A DNA stretch of 6,376 bases, taken from the NCBI GenBank assembly GCA_015904075.1, contig JABMDH010000037.1:1-6376 (forward strand), in the 5' to 3' direction. The position numbers and the translations under genes are program-made. The notes beneath the pieces were generated by a model. The model made no database searches. It saw nothing but the letters and a program-made list of their open reading frames with translations, and was not told the DNA's origin. This document shows, one piece after another, positions 1 to 6,376 of this stretch. Position 1 is the first letter of the stretch. The number at the start of each line of letters is the position of its first letter. This stretch comes from Nitrospira sp. Its GTDB lineage: Bacteria > Nitrospirota > Nitrospiria > Nitrospirales > Nitrospiraceae.

Positions 1-1
1 G

Positions 2-1066
2 GATTATCTGACCAAGCCGATCCTGCTTCAGGAACTTCTGGCGGCAGTCACTCGACTGGCCCGGCAACCTGGATCGGCATACACATCCGATCAGCCGCGT
101 GATCGGTTTGCACCCATCGTCAGCGTCTCGCCACAGATGCATCTCGTCAAGCATTTAGCCCAAGAGGTTGCCCTGACCGATGCGACCGTCCTCATCACCG
201 GAGAAAGCGGCACAGGGAAGGAACTGTTCGCCCAAGCGATCCATGCAACCAGCCCGCGAGCCAACGGGCCGCTGATCGCCCTGAACTGCGCTGGTATCCC
301 GGAACATTTATTAGAAGCGGAGCTGTTTGGGTACCAGCCGGGCGCCTTTACAGATGCCAAGCAGGCGAAGTTGGGCCGATTCCAATTGGCCGAAGCCGGC
401 ACGTTGTTTCTGGATGAAATCGGAGAGATGAGTGCAGCTGCGCAAGCCAAACTCTTACGCGTATTGGAAAACCATACGGTCGATCCGCTCGGCGACACGC
501 GCAGCCACAAAGTGAATATCCGCGTCATCGCCGCCACGAATGAAGACCTGCTCGCCCATATCAAGGCCGGCCGCTTCCGGCTCGATCTCTACTATCGGCT
601 CAATGTCTACCAGCTGCGCATCCCGCCTCTGCGTGAACGGCCGGACGACATCGAACCCATCCTGTTGATCTTTCTGGAGCGCGCCAGGCAAGAACGCGGG
701 TGCCGCATCGAGACGATGTCACCAACGGCACTGGCCATACTCCAGCACCACGACTGGCCTGGCAACGTCCGTGAACTGCACAATGTCGTGGAATGGCTGA
801 CTATCACATGTAAAGAGGAGACGATCCAGCCGCACCATCTACCGGCATCGGTTCAGACCATGCCACCGGCGAACCACTCACGTCCATCAAGCCACGAGCC
901 CAATCCCTCGCTTTTGACCTTCGGCCTGTCGTTTATAGAGATAGAGAAAAAGCTGCTGGAAGAAGCACTCCACAAAACATCGGGCAACGTCTCCGAAGCC
1001 AGCCGCCTCTTGAAGATGACCCGCAATACGCTACGCTACCGCATGGCGAAACATCACATCCAGTAG
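2..1066 (+). CDS. NtrC-family sigma-54-dependent response regulator (5' partial)
   Basis: The reading frame is open from the left edge, so the true start lies outside the window; 354 residues are visible. It begins with DYLTKP, the conserved Lys-Pro end of a receiver domain, so the phosphoacceptor Asp is off-window. The sigma-54 AAA+ domain follows: Walker A GESGTGKE (bases 200-223), the sigma-54 contact loop written GAFTDA rather than GAFTGA (341-358), Walker B GTLFLDEIGE (398-427), the arginine-finger region FRLDLYYRLN and the sensor-2 motif WPGNVRELHN (from 756). The C-terminus (about 987-1060) is a Fis-type helix-turn-helix, NVSEASRLLKMTRNTLRYRM. Proteins of this family are phosphorylated by a sensor kinase, oligomerise on upstream enhancers and use ATP hydrolysis to open sigma-54 RNA polymerase complexes. 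The cognate kinase is probably encoded to the left. The target genes cannot be read from this window. An internal ATG at 137 is not the start, because receiver sequence precedes it in frame. Confidence 0.93.
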   Translation, partial: DYLTKPILLQELLAAVTRLARQPGSAYTSDQPRDRFAPIVSVSPQMHLVKHLAQEVALTDATVLITGESGTGKELFAQAIHATSPRANGPLIALNCAGIPEHLLEAELFGYQPGAFTDAKQAKLGRFQLAEAGTLFLDEIGEMSAAAQAKLLRVLENHTVDPLGDTRSHKVNIRVIAATNEDLLAHIKAGRFRLDLYYRLNVYQLRIPPLRERPDDIEPILLIFLERARQERGCRIETMSPTALAILQHHDWPGNVRELHNVVEWLTITCKEETIQPHHLPASVQTMPPANHSRPSSHEPNPSLLTFGLSFIEIEKKLLEEALHKTSGNVSEASRLLKMTRNTLRYRMAKHHIQ

Positions 1067-1116
1067 GATGCTGAAACAGACCCCCACCATTGTTCTCGAT
1101 TCGACTGAATCCTCAA

Positions 1117-1134
1117 CGTAGCCCTGAGGCTACG
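1117..1134. repeat. Perfect 7-bp hairpin in the spacer after the response regulator
   Basis: CGTAGCC, loop CTGA, GGCTACG. A second, mutually exclusive stem (GAGGC, loop TAC, GCCTC; 1126-1138) overlaps it. No T-run follows, so it is not a canonical intrinsic terminator. The rest of 1067-1272 has no convincing gene: a 67-codon open frame from a TTG at 1090 has low-complexity composition and no ribosome binding site. The GC-rich hairpin followed by a G-tract stretch (1194-1204) has the look of a dispersed intergenic repeat, but only one copy is visible here. Confidence 0.5.
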
Positions 1135-1272
1135 CCTCCGGCTCGGCCATCGCCCGCAGCCGTGCATGAGGAAAGGCGCGTCTCGGCGTACCAGGGTGGG
1201 AGGGTGAGAAATCTTCCGTTTAAACATCCCATCCTCTTCTCTATCTCCAGCCTTTTCTTCATTGGCGGGCTC

Positions 1273-1301
1273 TTGCCAATGTCCTGTATTTAGGACATAC
1301 T
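1273..1301 (+). promoter_or_regulatory. Predicted promoter of the toxin-antitoxin operon
   Basis: A -35 box TTGCCA (1273-1278; 5 of 6 to TTGACA) is separated by exactly 17 bases from CATACT (1296-1301; 4 of 6 to TATAAT). Transcription would start near 1307-1309, at or next to the toxin GTG codon at 1308, which suggests a leaderless or nearly leaderless mRNA. The boxes were placed by eye. Confidence 0.5.
1279..1298. promoter_or_regulatory. Palindromic operator candidate between -35 and -10
   Basis: The inverted repeat ATGTCCT, 6-base spacer, AGGACAT lies in the spacer of the predicted promoter and overlaps the -10 box. The position suits steric repression. Antitoxins of the XRE/HigA type usually repress their own operon through such short palindromes, so the downstream antitoxin is the likely binder. 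A second inverted repeat, ATTGGC with GCCAAT (1261-1280), sits just upstream over the -35 box and could be an accessory half of the control region. Confidence 0.55.
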
Positions 1302-1307
1302 GCCCCT

Positions 1308-1640
1308 GTGAAGTCGATCACGTTTCACCCCAAAGCGCTGGTATTTATCCGAGAACAACCGCCGGCGATCAAGCAAGAGATCGGCGAAGCACTTCGTGAC
1401 GTTCAAAAAGGCATCAGCTTGGGCTTGCCTCTTAGCAGACCAATGCCAGTCGTGGCATCAGGGGCTCATGAGCTAAGAGTACGGAATACGACGACAAGTG
1501 TCCGGGTGTTCTACTTTGTAAAATTGGCTGACACGATTGTGGTGTTTCATGGATTTCACAAGAAAACCCAGAACACACCCACGCATGAGATCGCCGTTGG
1601 CCAACAGCGGCTAAAGGAGATATTAGATGCTCACGACTAA
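1308..1640 (+). CDS. RelE/HigB-like (Gp49-like) toxin of a type II toxin-antitoxin system
   Basis: 110 residues, a typical size for the phage Gp49-like branch of the RelE/ParE superfamily. Visible family features are the N-terminal helical region (about 8-35), the beta-strand signature GAHELRVR (52-59) followed by RVFYFV (66-71), the strand IVVFHGFHKKTQ (77-88) and the C-terminal helix EIAVGQQRLKEIL (94-106). Basic and aromatic residues in ELRVR and FHKKTQ are the usual RNA-contacting positions in ribosome-dependent RelE/HigB mRNA interferases; that activity is inferred from the family, not shown here. The start is GTG at 1308; the closest Shine-Dalgarno-like stretch (AGGAC, 1292-1296) is rather far upstream, and the promoter position suggests a leaderless start. 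The gene precedes its antitoxin, as in higBA, and overlaps it by 14 bases. Confidence 0.88.
   Translation: MKSITFHPKALVFIREQPPAIKQEIGEALRDVQKGISLGLPLSRPMPVVASGAHELRVRNTTTSVRVFYFVKLADTIVVFHGFHKKTQNTPTHEIAVGQQRLKEILDAHD
1613..1620 (+). promoter_or_regulatory. Strong ribosome binding site for the antitoxin, inside the toxin gene
   Basis: AAAGGAGA lies within the toxin coding end, 6 bases before the antitoxin ATG at 1627. It fixes that start. The toxin GTG has no comparable site, so the antitoxin is expected to be translated more efficiently than the toxin from the same mRNA. Confidence 0.8.
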
Positions 1641-1938
1641 GACTCGAAAACTGGTGACTGTTCGGACAGCCGAGGACCTCGGGCATGCTCTTGGATTGTC
1701 GGCAGCCGATACGGCCGAAATGGAGTTTCGTTCAGACCTCACCGTCGCCCTGGCGAAGATCATCCAAGCAGGCCGTCTCACCCATGCGGAGATTGCCAAG
1801 CAAGCCGGCACATCGAGAACCAGAGTGACGGCGATTGCAAACGGCAACACCCACGGCGTCTCCACAGACGTACTCATCCGAGTACTCGCCGCAACAGGTC
1901 ATCGCGCCGAAATCCGGGTCAAGAAAGCTGCAGCCTAA
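1627..1938 (+). CDS. XRE/HigA-like helix-turn-helix antitoxin
   Basis: 103 residues. An N-terminal segment (about 1-35) is followed by helices containing FRSDLTVALAKIIQAG and then a Cro/C1-type helix-turn-helix, LTHAEIAKQAGTSRTRVTAI (51-70), with the post-HTH segment STDVLIRVLAATGHRAEIRV (79-98). This arrangement is typical of the antitoxins that pair with Gp49-like toxins: it binds operator DNA and neutralises the toxin by direct contact. The ATG is set by a strong Shine-Dalgarno, and the gene overlaps the toxin stop by 14 bases, suggesting translational coupling. It probably represses the promoter through the palindrome at 1279-1298. The basic tail RVKKAAA is unremarkable. The protein could be called a stand-alone XRE regulator, but the overlap with the toxin argues strongly for an antitoxin. 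Confidence 0.88.
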   Translation: MLTTKTRKLVTVRTAEDLGHALGLSAADTAEMEFRSDLTVALAKIIQAGRLTHAEIAKQAGTSRTRVTAIANGNTHGVSTDVLIRVLAATGHRAEIRVKKAAA

Positions 1939-1974
1939 TCTGACCCAGGCTCTCCAGATTCGAGCGAAACCTAG

Positions 1975-1997
1975 GTTGCTAGTGTGAAGTCAGCAAC
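1975..1997. repeat. Short inverted repeat in the convergent spacer
   Basis: GTTGCT, 11-base loop, AGCAAC, between the antitoxin (+) and the membrane protein gene (-). The stem is weak and has no T-run on either side, so a terminator role is uncertain. This is also where an attC of the membrane-protein cassette would be expected; the sequence lacks the CTAAC/GTTAG core, so none is called. Confidence 0.25.
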
Positions 1998-2025
1998 GAC
2001 CCCGGATCTCCGCACGCCAACATTT

Positions 2026-2520
2026 TCATAAGAGCGCATGCTGATGTCCTCCAACGCGGGGCCACCAAGGCGCCACTAGAACTAGTCCGAATAATGTGAG
2101 GGCGAAACTCCCCGCCACGCGAAAACCTTGCCGCTCCATGACAGGAATGTACGGATGATTCTGCTCTAGATCGCATGCGGAACGCATGTAGTCGAAGCTG
2201 CCACCAGCATCCAGGCATGTATCGACTGCTAGGAATTCGGCGACAAGCGCCCATACCAGTACGACCGCGGAGACTACGGCCAAGCCCCCGACCAACAATC
2301 GAGGGAGCGAGCGATCGGTAAGCCGCCTCGCTGTGGCCAAGAAACAAACTAACGCCCCAAGAAAAGCGACTAAGGAAACAGAGCCCCATAGATTCGCATC
2401 GCGCAGGGCTCGCTCACCAACAAACAGACTCGCGGCCTGGATGACGCCACCGAATCCATAAGCGGAAACAATAAGCAGCAGGCATCCAAGGATGATGAAG
2501 ATCGCGGGACGGTGTTTCAT
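2026..2520 (-). CDS. Uncharacterised four-helix membrane protein, integron-cassette type
   Basis: 164 residues, function not recognised. Four hydrophobic segments are visible at about 6-34, 44-64, 74-97 and 134-153. Positive charges at the N-terminus (K2, R4) and between segments 2 and 3 (R65, R66, R70, R74) put both ends inside the cytoplasm. This leaves the 98-133 loop outside, with a Cys pair (C102, C116) in DTCLDAGGSFDYMRSAC that could form a disulfide. Similar Cys-GG-x-aromatic motifs recur in small hypothetical membrane proteins. The ATG lies only 3 bases after the R' core of the attC site, and no Shine-Dalgarno is present; this is common for cassette genes, which depend on upstream transcription. 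The hydrophobic first helix begins directly after this ATG, so a later start is unlikely. I can suggest no substrate or pathway. Confidence 0.7.
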   Translation of the reverse strand: MKHRPAIFIILGCLLLIVSAYGFGGVIQAASLFVGERALRDANLWGSVSLVAFLGALVCFLATARRLTDRSLPRLLVGGLAVVSAVVLVWALVAEFLAVDTCLDAGGSFDYMRSACDLEQNHPYIPVMERQGFRVAGSFALTLFGLVLVAPWWPRVGGHQHALL

Positions 2521-2523
2521 GCG

Positions 2524-2583
2524 CTCTAACGTTTGAGTTCAGCGGCGGCGCGAAGCGCCGTCCGCTGCATGCTGTTGTTAGCC
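2524..2583 (-). other. Integron attC recombination site
   Basis: On the minus strand the site runs R'' GGCTAAC (2583-2577), a central imperfect palindrome, then R' GTTAGAG (2530-2524). The inner CTAAC/GTTAG bases pair (2526-2530 with 2577-2581). The central arms are CAGCGG-CGGCGC (2540-2551) and GCGCCG-CCGCTG (2555-2567), pairing over 12 bp around a 3-base loop with one unpaired base (T2561). An unpaired base in the folded single strand is characteristic of attC and helps the integrase choose the strand. The orientation matches the flanking genes: the 74-residue gene ends 24 bases before it, and the membrane-protein gene starts right after it. The expected cut, between G and TT of R', falls between bases 2530 and 2529. 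Confidence 0.87.
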
Positions 2584-2607
2584 AGCTCGATCGAGCGTAA
2601 GCAATTC

Positions 2608-2832
2608 CTAGTCTTGCTTGCTTGTCGATCCGGAGTCCTCCCATAAGCGCCCCGGCTTGACGGCCTCACAGTGATAACAGCCGCTACTCACATTGTCTCG
2701 GTTATACCAAGAATGGTTACCACCAACCGCCTCGCAGTCACGCCCCTTCGCTGCCACACCAAGATCAATCAAGAACCACGGGAGATACCGTCTTAACGCA
2801 GTCCTCCAGCGATAGGGTGAAGATGCGCTCAT
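2608..2832 (-). CDS. Small Cys/His-rich uncharacterised protein, integron-cassette type
   Basis: 74 residues, function unknown. It has a basic N-terminus with a short hydrophobic stretch, YLPWFLIDLGVAAKG (16-30), then a compact motif with C33, H40, WYNRDN (42-47) and SGCYHC (50-55). C33, H40, C52, H54 and C55 could bind a metal or form a disulfide; the sequence does not decide which. The strongly patterned WYN-RD-N-SGCYHC core looks like a conserved family rather than random frame, and its position directly before an attC makes it the gene of a cassette. The tail after W64 is polar and probably disordered. The ATG at 2832 has no Shine-Dalgarno, and no clear promoter is seen upstream. An alternative start further in would remove the basic N-terminus but not the motif. 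Confidence 0.66.
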   Translation of the reverse strand: MSASSPYRWRTALRRYLPWFLIDLGVAAKGRDCEAVGGNHSWYNRDNVSSGCYHCEAVKPGRLWEDSGSTSKQD

Positions 2833-2852
2833 GCATCAATATTGGGTCGCGT

Positions 2853-2909
2853 CTTGCAAACACACATTGGCTTCGCCAACCAATTCAAACGGCGGTCAAC
2901 AGTTGCAAG
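2853..2909. repeat. Nested inverted repeats in the spacer between cassette gene and mutS2 remnant
   Basis: An outer pair, CTTGCAA (2853-2859) and TTGCAAG (2903-2909), encloses a small hairpin, TTGGC-TTC-GCCAA (2867-2879). GAAGT-C-ACTTC (2909-2919) follows directly. The layout recalls a degraded attC-like fold but has no CTAAC/GTTAG core. No gene is seen in 2833-2966. Confidence 0.3.
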
Positions 2910-2954
2910 AAGTCACTTCAAGCGTATTAGCTATCATTTCAATAATAGAGACTC

Positions 2955-2976
2955 GGTACGTTTTTCTTACCGTACC
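2955..2976. repeat. Inverted repeat at the 3' end of the mutS2 remnant
   Basis: GGTACG, 10-base loop, CGTACC. It spans the stop codon of the Smr-domain frame (2967-2969). It could be a weak transcript-end or stability hairpin for the minus-strand gene; no T-run follows the stem in that direction. Confidence 0.3.
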
Positions 2977-3840
2977 TTCGCCACCGTCACCCCGTCGCCG
3001 CCTTCGGCTCTGTCGCCGGGACGGAAAGTTTCGATATAGGGCGACGTTTTCAAATACTCACGCAGCGCGGCTTTCAACTTCCCCGTTCCGTGCCCGTGGA
3101 TGATCCGCAAGAACGGCGCGCCGTTGAGCACGGCGCGATCCAACGCCGCCACAACCTGATCGAGCGCATCGTCGGCTGCCTGACCCCGTACATCGACCAC
3201 GGTCTGTTCATCGAGGCCCAACCCACCGCCTGTCGAAAACCGGCGAGGGCTGCTTGATGGTGCGGCAGGAGAAGCCGACACTTCTGCCCCGCGTGCAACC
3301 CCGATCAAATTCGAGACGGTCGCCATCACTTCCCCTTCGCCGACTTTGAGCATGATGCGTGAGCCGCCGTAATTCGGGCGTGGCCGATTCTTTGATCGCG
3401 CCGTCCGGTTGGATCGCAGCCTCTATGGCCGACCTGATCGGCCGCAGTCCCTTCGTCCCCTGAAGCGGCTCCACGACCTGCGCCAGCGCTTGCGCCTCCT
3501 CCCGGCATCCGTTCATCAACCGTTCGACATCTTCCATGAGCGTCAGGACAAGGGCGCAGTCCCGCAACTCGTGCGTCTCAAGATCGCCTCCCTTGCCGGC
3601 ACGAGTCAGCGCCTCGCGAATGTCAGGGAACACCAAGGTCGGCATGGGCTCGCCGCCTTCCAACAACCGCGCCATCTCGGTCGTTTCCTGCTGACGCAGG
3701 CGGGCCACGGCCAACTCCTCCGAAAGCCATACGGACCGGCATCGCTCGATCCCCATCGTCGACTGCGCGCGCTGTGCCAGCAACTCGAGCAGGCGCGGCC
3801 ATTCCAATGCCTGCGCGGCTTTTGCGGTGGTGTCATCCAT
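2967..3840 (-). pseudogene. mutS2: mutS2 remnant with a large internal deletion and frame change
   Basis: The start, ATG at 3840, has AGGAG 8 bases upstream (3853-3849); an in-frame GTG lies just before it at 3843. The first ~165 residues match the MutS2 N-terminus: ALEWPRLLELLAQRAQS, the FPDIREALTRAGKGGDLE region and GAIKESATPELRRL. Near 3343-3372 homology switches to another frame that reads LKVGEGEVMATVSNLIG and then a complete C-terminal Smr domain (VVDVRGQAADDA, IIHGHGTGKLKAALREYL, EGGDGVTVAKVR) ending at 2967. MutS2 proteins are usually near 780-800 residues, so roughly 500 residues are missing, including the core, clamp and Walker A/B ATPase. Family members act in recombination control or in rescue of collided ribosomes; neither is possible without the ATPase. 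If translated, the N-terminal frame gives a 210-residue product with a foreign tail, stopping at 3208. The Smr frame has its own ATG at 3353 and could be a 128-residue Smr protein, but no clear ribosome binding site was seen. Both halves are otherwise free of stops, so the deletion is recent or an assembly artefact. Confidence 0.83.
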
Positions 3841-5171
<1,331 letters not shown>

Positions 5172-5178
5172 ACTACGA

Positions 5179-5222
5179 CGGTCTAGCCATGACGCTGATC
5201 CTATGCTTACGGCTACCGACCG
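5179..5222. repeat. Hairpin in the gap-pgk spacer
   Basis: CGGTCTAGCC (5179-5188) pairs with GGCTA-GACCG (5211-5222), with two unpaired C bases (5216-5217) and a 22-base loop. No T-run follows, so it is not an intrinsic terminator. A processing or stability element that adjusts gap versus pgk levels is possible but unproven. Confidence 0.4.
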
Positions 5223-5255
5223 AGAGGGATTGATGCGCCACACCGGAGGAACGTC

Positions 5256-6376
5256 ATGAACTTGCATAAAAAAACCGTCGATGACGTGCTGCTCCGTGGG
5301 AAACGGGTGATCATCCGTGCGGATTTCAATGTCCCGCTCGACGAAGCGCTTCAAATTACCGACGATACCCGCATCCGGTCCACGCTGCCGACCATCAATC
5401 GCGTAGTGGACGAAGGCGCAAAGGTCATTCTGTGCTCTCACCTCGGACGGCCGAAGGGAGCCTTCGACCCCAAATATAGTCTGGCTCCTGTCGCGAAACG
5501 ATTGGGCCGTCTCCTGGGAAAAGAAGTCGTCTTTGCGCCGGATTGCATCGGCCCGGCTGTCGAAAAATTGGTATCCAAGATGAACGCCGGCGATGTCTTG
5601 CTGCTCGAAAACCTCCGTTTTCATACCGGCGAAGAAAAGAACGATGAGGCCTTTTCCAAAGCCCTCGCCTCACTCGGCGATGTCTTCATCAATGACGCTT
5701 TCGGCGCCGCACACCGCGCCCACGCCTCCACCGTCGGTATTACCACATTCATCAAAGACTCAGCGGCAGGGGCGCTGCTCCAGAAAGAGATCGAGTATCT
5801 CGAAGGGGCTATCGCCAATCCGGTCCGACCGTTCGTGGCGGTGCTCGGCGGCGCGAAGGTATCCGGGAAAATCGGCGTCATTGAAAATCTCGGCAAGAAA
5901 GTCGATAAGGTCATCATCGGCGGCGGCATGGCCTTTACCTTCTTGAAAGCAAAGGGAATGGAGATCGGCAACTCGCTGGTCGAAAACGACATGCTGGACT
6001 TCGCCAGAGGCGTTGAGGACCACGCCCTGTCCCGCGGTGTGAAATTCTATCTGCCGGTCGATTGCGTTGCCGCGGCCAGCCGCGAACCTGGCGCGGAGTC
6101 GAAGATCGTTCCGGTTCAGGAAATTCCGAAGGGCTGGTACGCCCTGGATATCGGCCCCGCGTCGGTCAAACTGTTCAACCTTGCGGTCCAGAACGCCAAA
6201 ACCATTCTCTGGAACGGCCCGATGGGGGTCTTTGAAACCGACGCCTATGCCAGGGGTACGTTTGCGATGGCCCACGCGATCGCCGATGCCTACGCCCTCA
6301 CCATCGTCGGCGGCGGTGAAACGGCTCTGGCCGTGCATCGAGCCGGCGTGTCGGAAAATATATCCTTCATTTCCAC
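5256..6376 (+). CDS. pgk: Phosphoglycerate kinase (3' partial)
   Basis: It transfers phosphate between 1,3-bisphosphoglycerate and ADP to give 3-phosphoglycerate and ATP, the step after Gap, in the cytoplasm. 373 residues are visible; the family is usually about 390-400, so only the last ~20-25 are off the right edge. The start is ATG at 5256 with GGAGGA (5245-5250) 5 bases upstream. Substrate-site motifs are intact: RADFNVPL (21-28), SHLGRPKG (61-68), ENLRFHTGEE (from 118) and INDAFGAAHRAHAS (145-158). The nucleotide domain shows VLGGAKVSGK (196-205), LWNGPMGVFE (318-327) and GGGETA (352-357). The last has Glu where Asp is commonest in the family, a conservative change. Motif order and spacing are normal and no frameshift is seen. 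It is probably co-transcribed with gap. Confidence 0.96.
   Translation, partial: MNLHKKTVDDVLLRGKRVIIRADFNVPLDEALQITDDTRIRSTLPTINRVVDEGAKVILCSHLGRPKGAFDPKYSLAPVAKRLGRLLGKEVVFAPDCIGPAVEKLVSKMNAGDVLLLENLRFHTGEEKNDEAFSKALASLGDVFINDAFGAAHRAHASTVGITTFIKDSAAGALLQKEIEYLEGAIANPVRPFVAVLGGAKVSGKIGVIENLGKKVDKVIIGGGMAFTFLKAKGMEIGNSLVENDMLDFARGVEDHALSRGVKFYLPVDCVAAASREPGAESKIVPVQEIPKGWYALDIGPASVKLFNLAVQNAKTILWNGPMGVFETDAYARGTFAMAHAIADAYALTIVGGGETALAVHRAGVSENISFIS

Noticed and set aside
1194..1204. Possible G-quadruplex
   Set aside because: Only three GGG tracts are present; a standard quadruplex needs four.
1090..1293. 67-codon frame from a TTG after the response regulator
   Set aside because: It spans a hairpin and the promoter region, has no ribosome binding site and has low-complexity sequence.
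2853..2909. Possible second, degraded attC
   Set aside because: A nested stem exists, but the CTAAC/GTTAG core boxes are absent and the layout would face the wrong way for the cassette genes.

Overview
This 6.4 kb window looks like a bacterial chromosome of moderately high GC. Codon use and gene content would fit a Nitrospira-like bacterium. That is an inference from protein style only; no rRNA or other taxonomic marker is present.

Layout. (1) Bases 2-1066 (+) are the 3' part of an NtrC-type sigma-54-dependent response regulator: the end of the receiver, an AAA+ domain and a Fis-type helix-turn-helix. (2) Bases 1067-1307 are non-coding, with a perfect hairpin and then a compact promoter/operator. 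(3) Bases 1308-1938 (+) hold a toxin-first type II toxin-antitoxin pair: a RelE/HigB-like (Gp49-like) toxin and an XRE/HigA-like antitoxin overlapping it by 14 bases. (4) Bases 2026-2832 (-) hold two small genes of integron gene-cassette character: a four-helix membrane protein and a Cys/His-rich 74-residue protein. A well-formed attC recombination site (2524-2583) lies between them in the same orientation. No integrase or attI is in the window. (5) Bases 2967-3840 (-) are a mutS2 remnant: the N-terminal ~165 residues and the C-terminal Smr domain remain, but the whole central MutS/ATPase part is gone and the two ends are out of frame. (6) After a 317-base spacer carrying a good sigma-70-type promoter, gap (4158-5171) and pgk (5256 to the window end, 3' incomplete) form a glycolytic/gluconeogenic operon.

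Interpretation. Two housekeeping or regulatory blocks (the sigma-54 regulator on the left, gap-pgk on the right) flank an accessory segment made of a toxin-antitoxin module, an integron-cassette fragment and a decayed mutS2. Gap and Pgk catalyse consecutive steps between glyceraldehyde-3-phosphate and 3-phosphoglycerate. Toxin and antitoxin probably autoregulate through the palindrome in their promoter. I see no complete, clearly new multi-gene system. The most notable items are the isolated attC with its two uncharacterised cassette genes, the internally deleted mutS2, and the operator placed exactly between the -35 and -10 of an apparently leaderless toxin gene.
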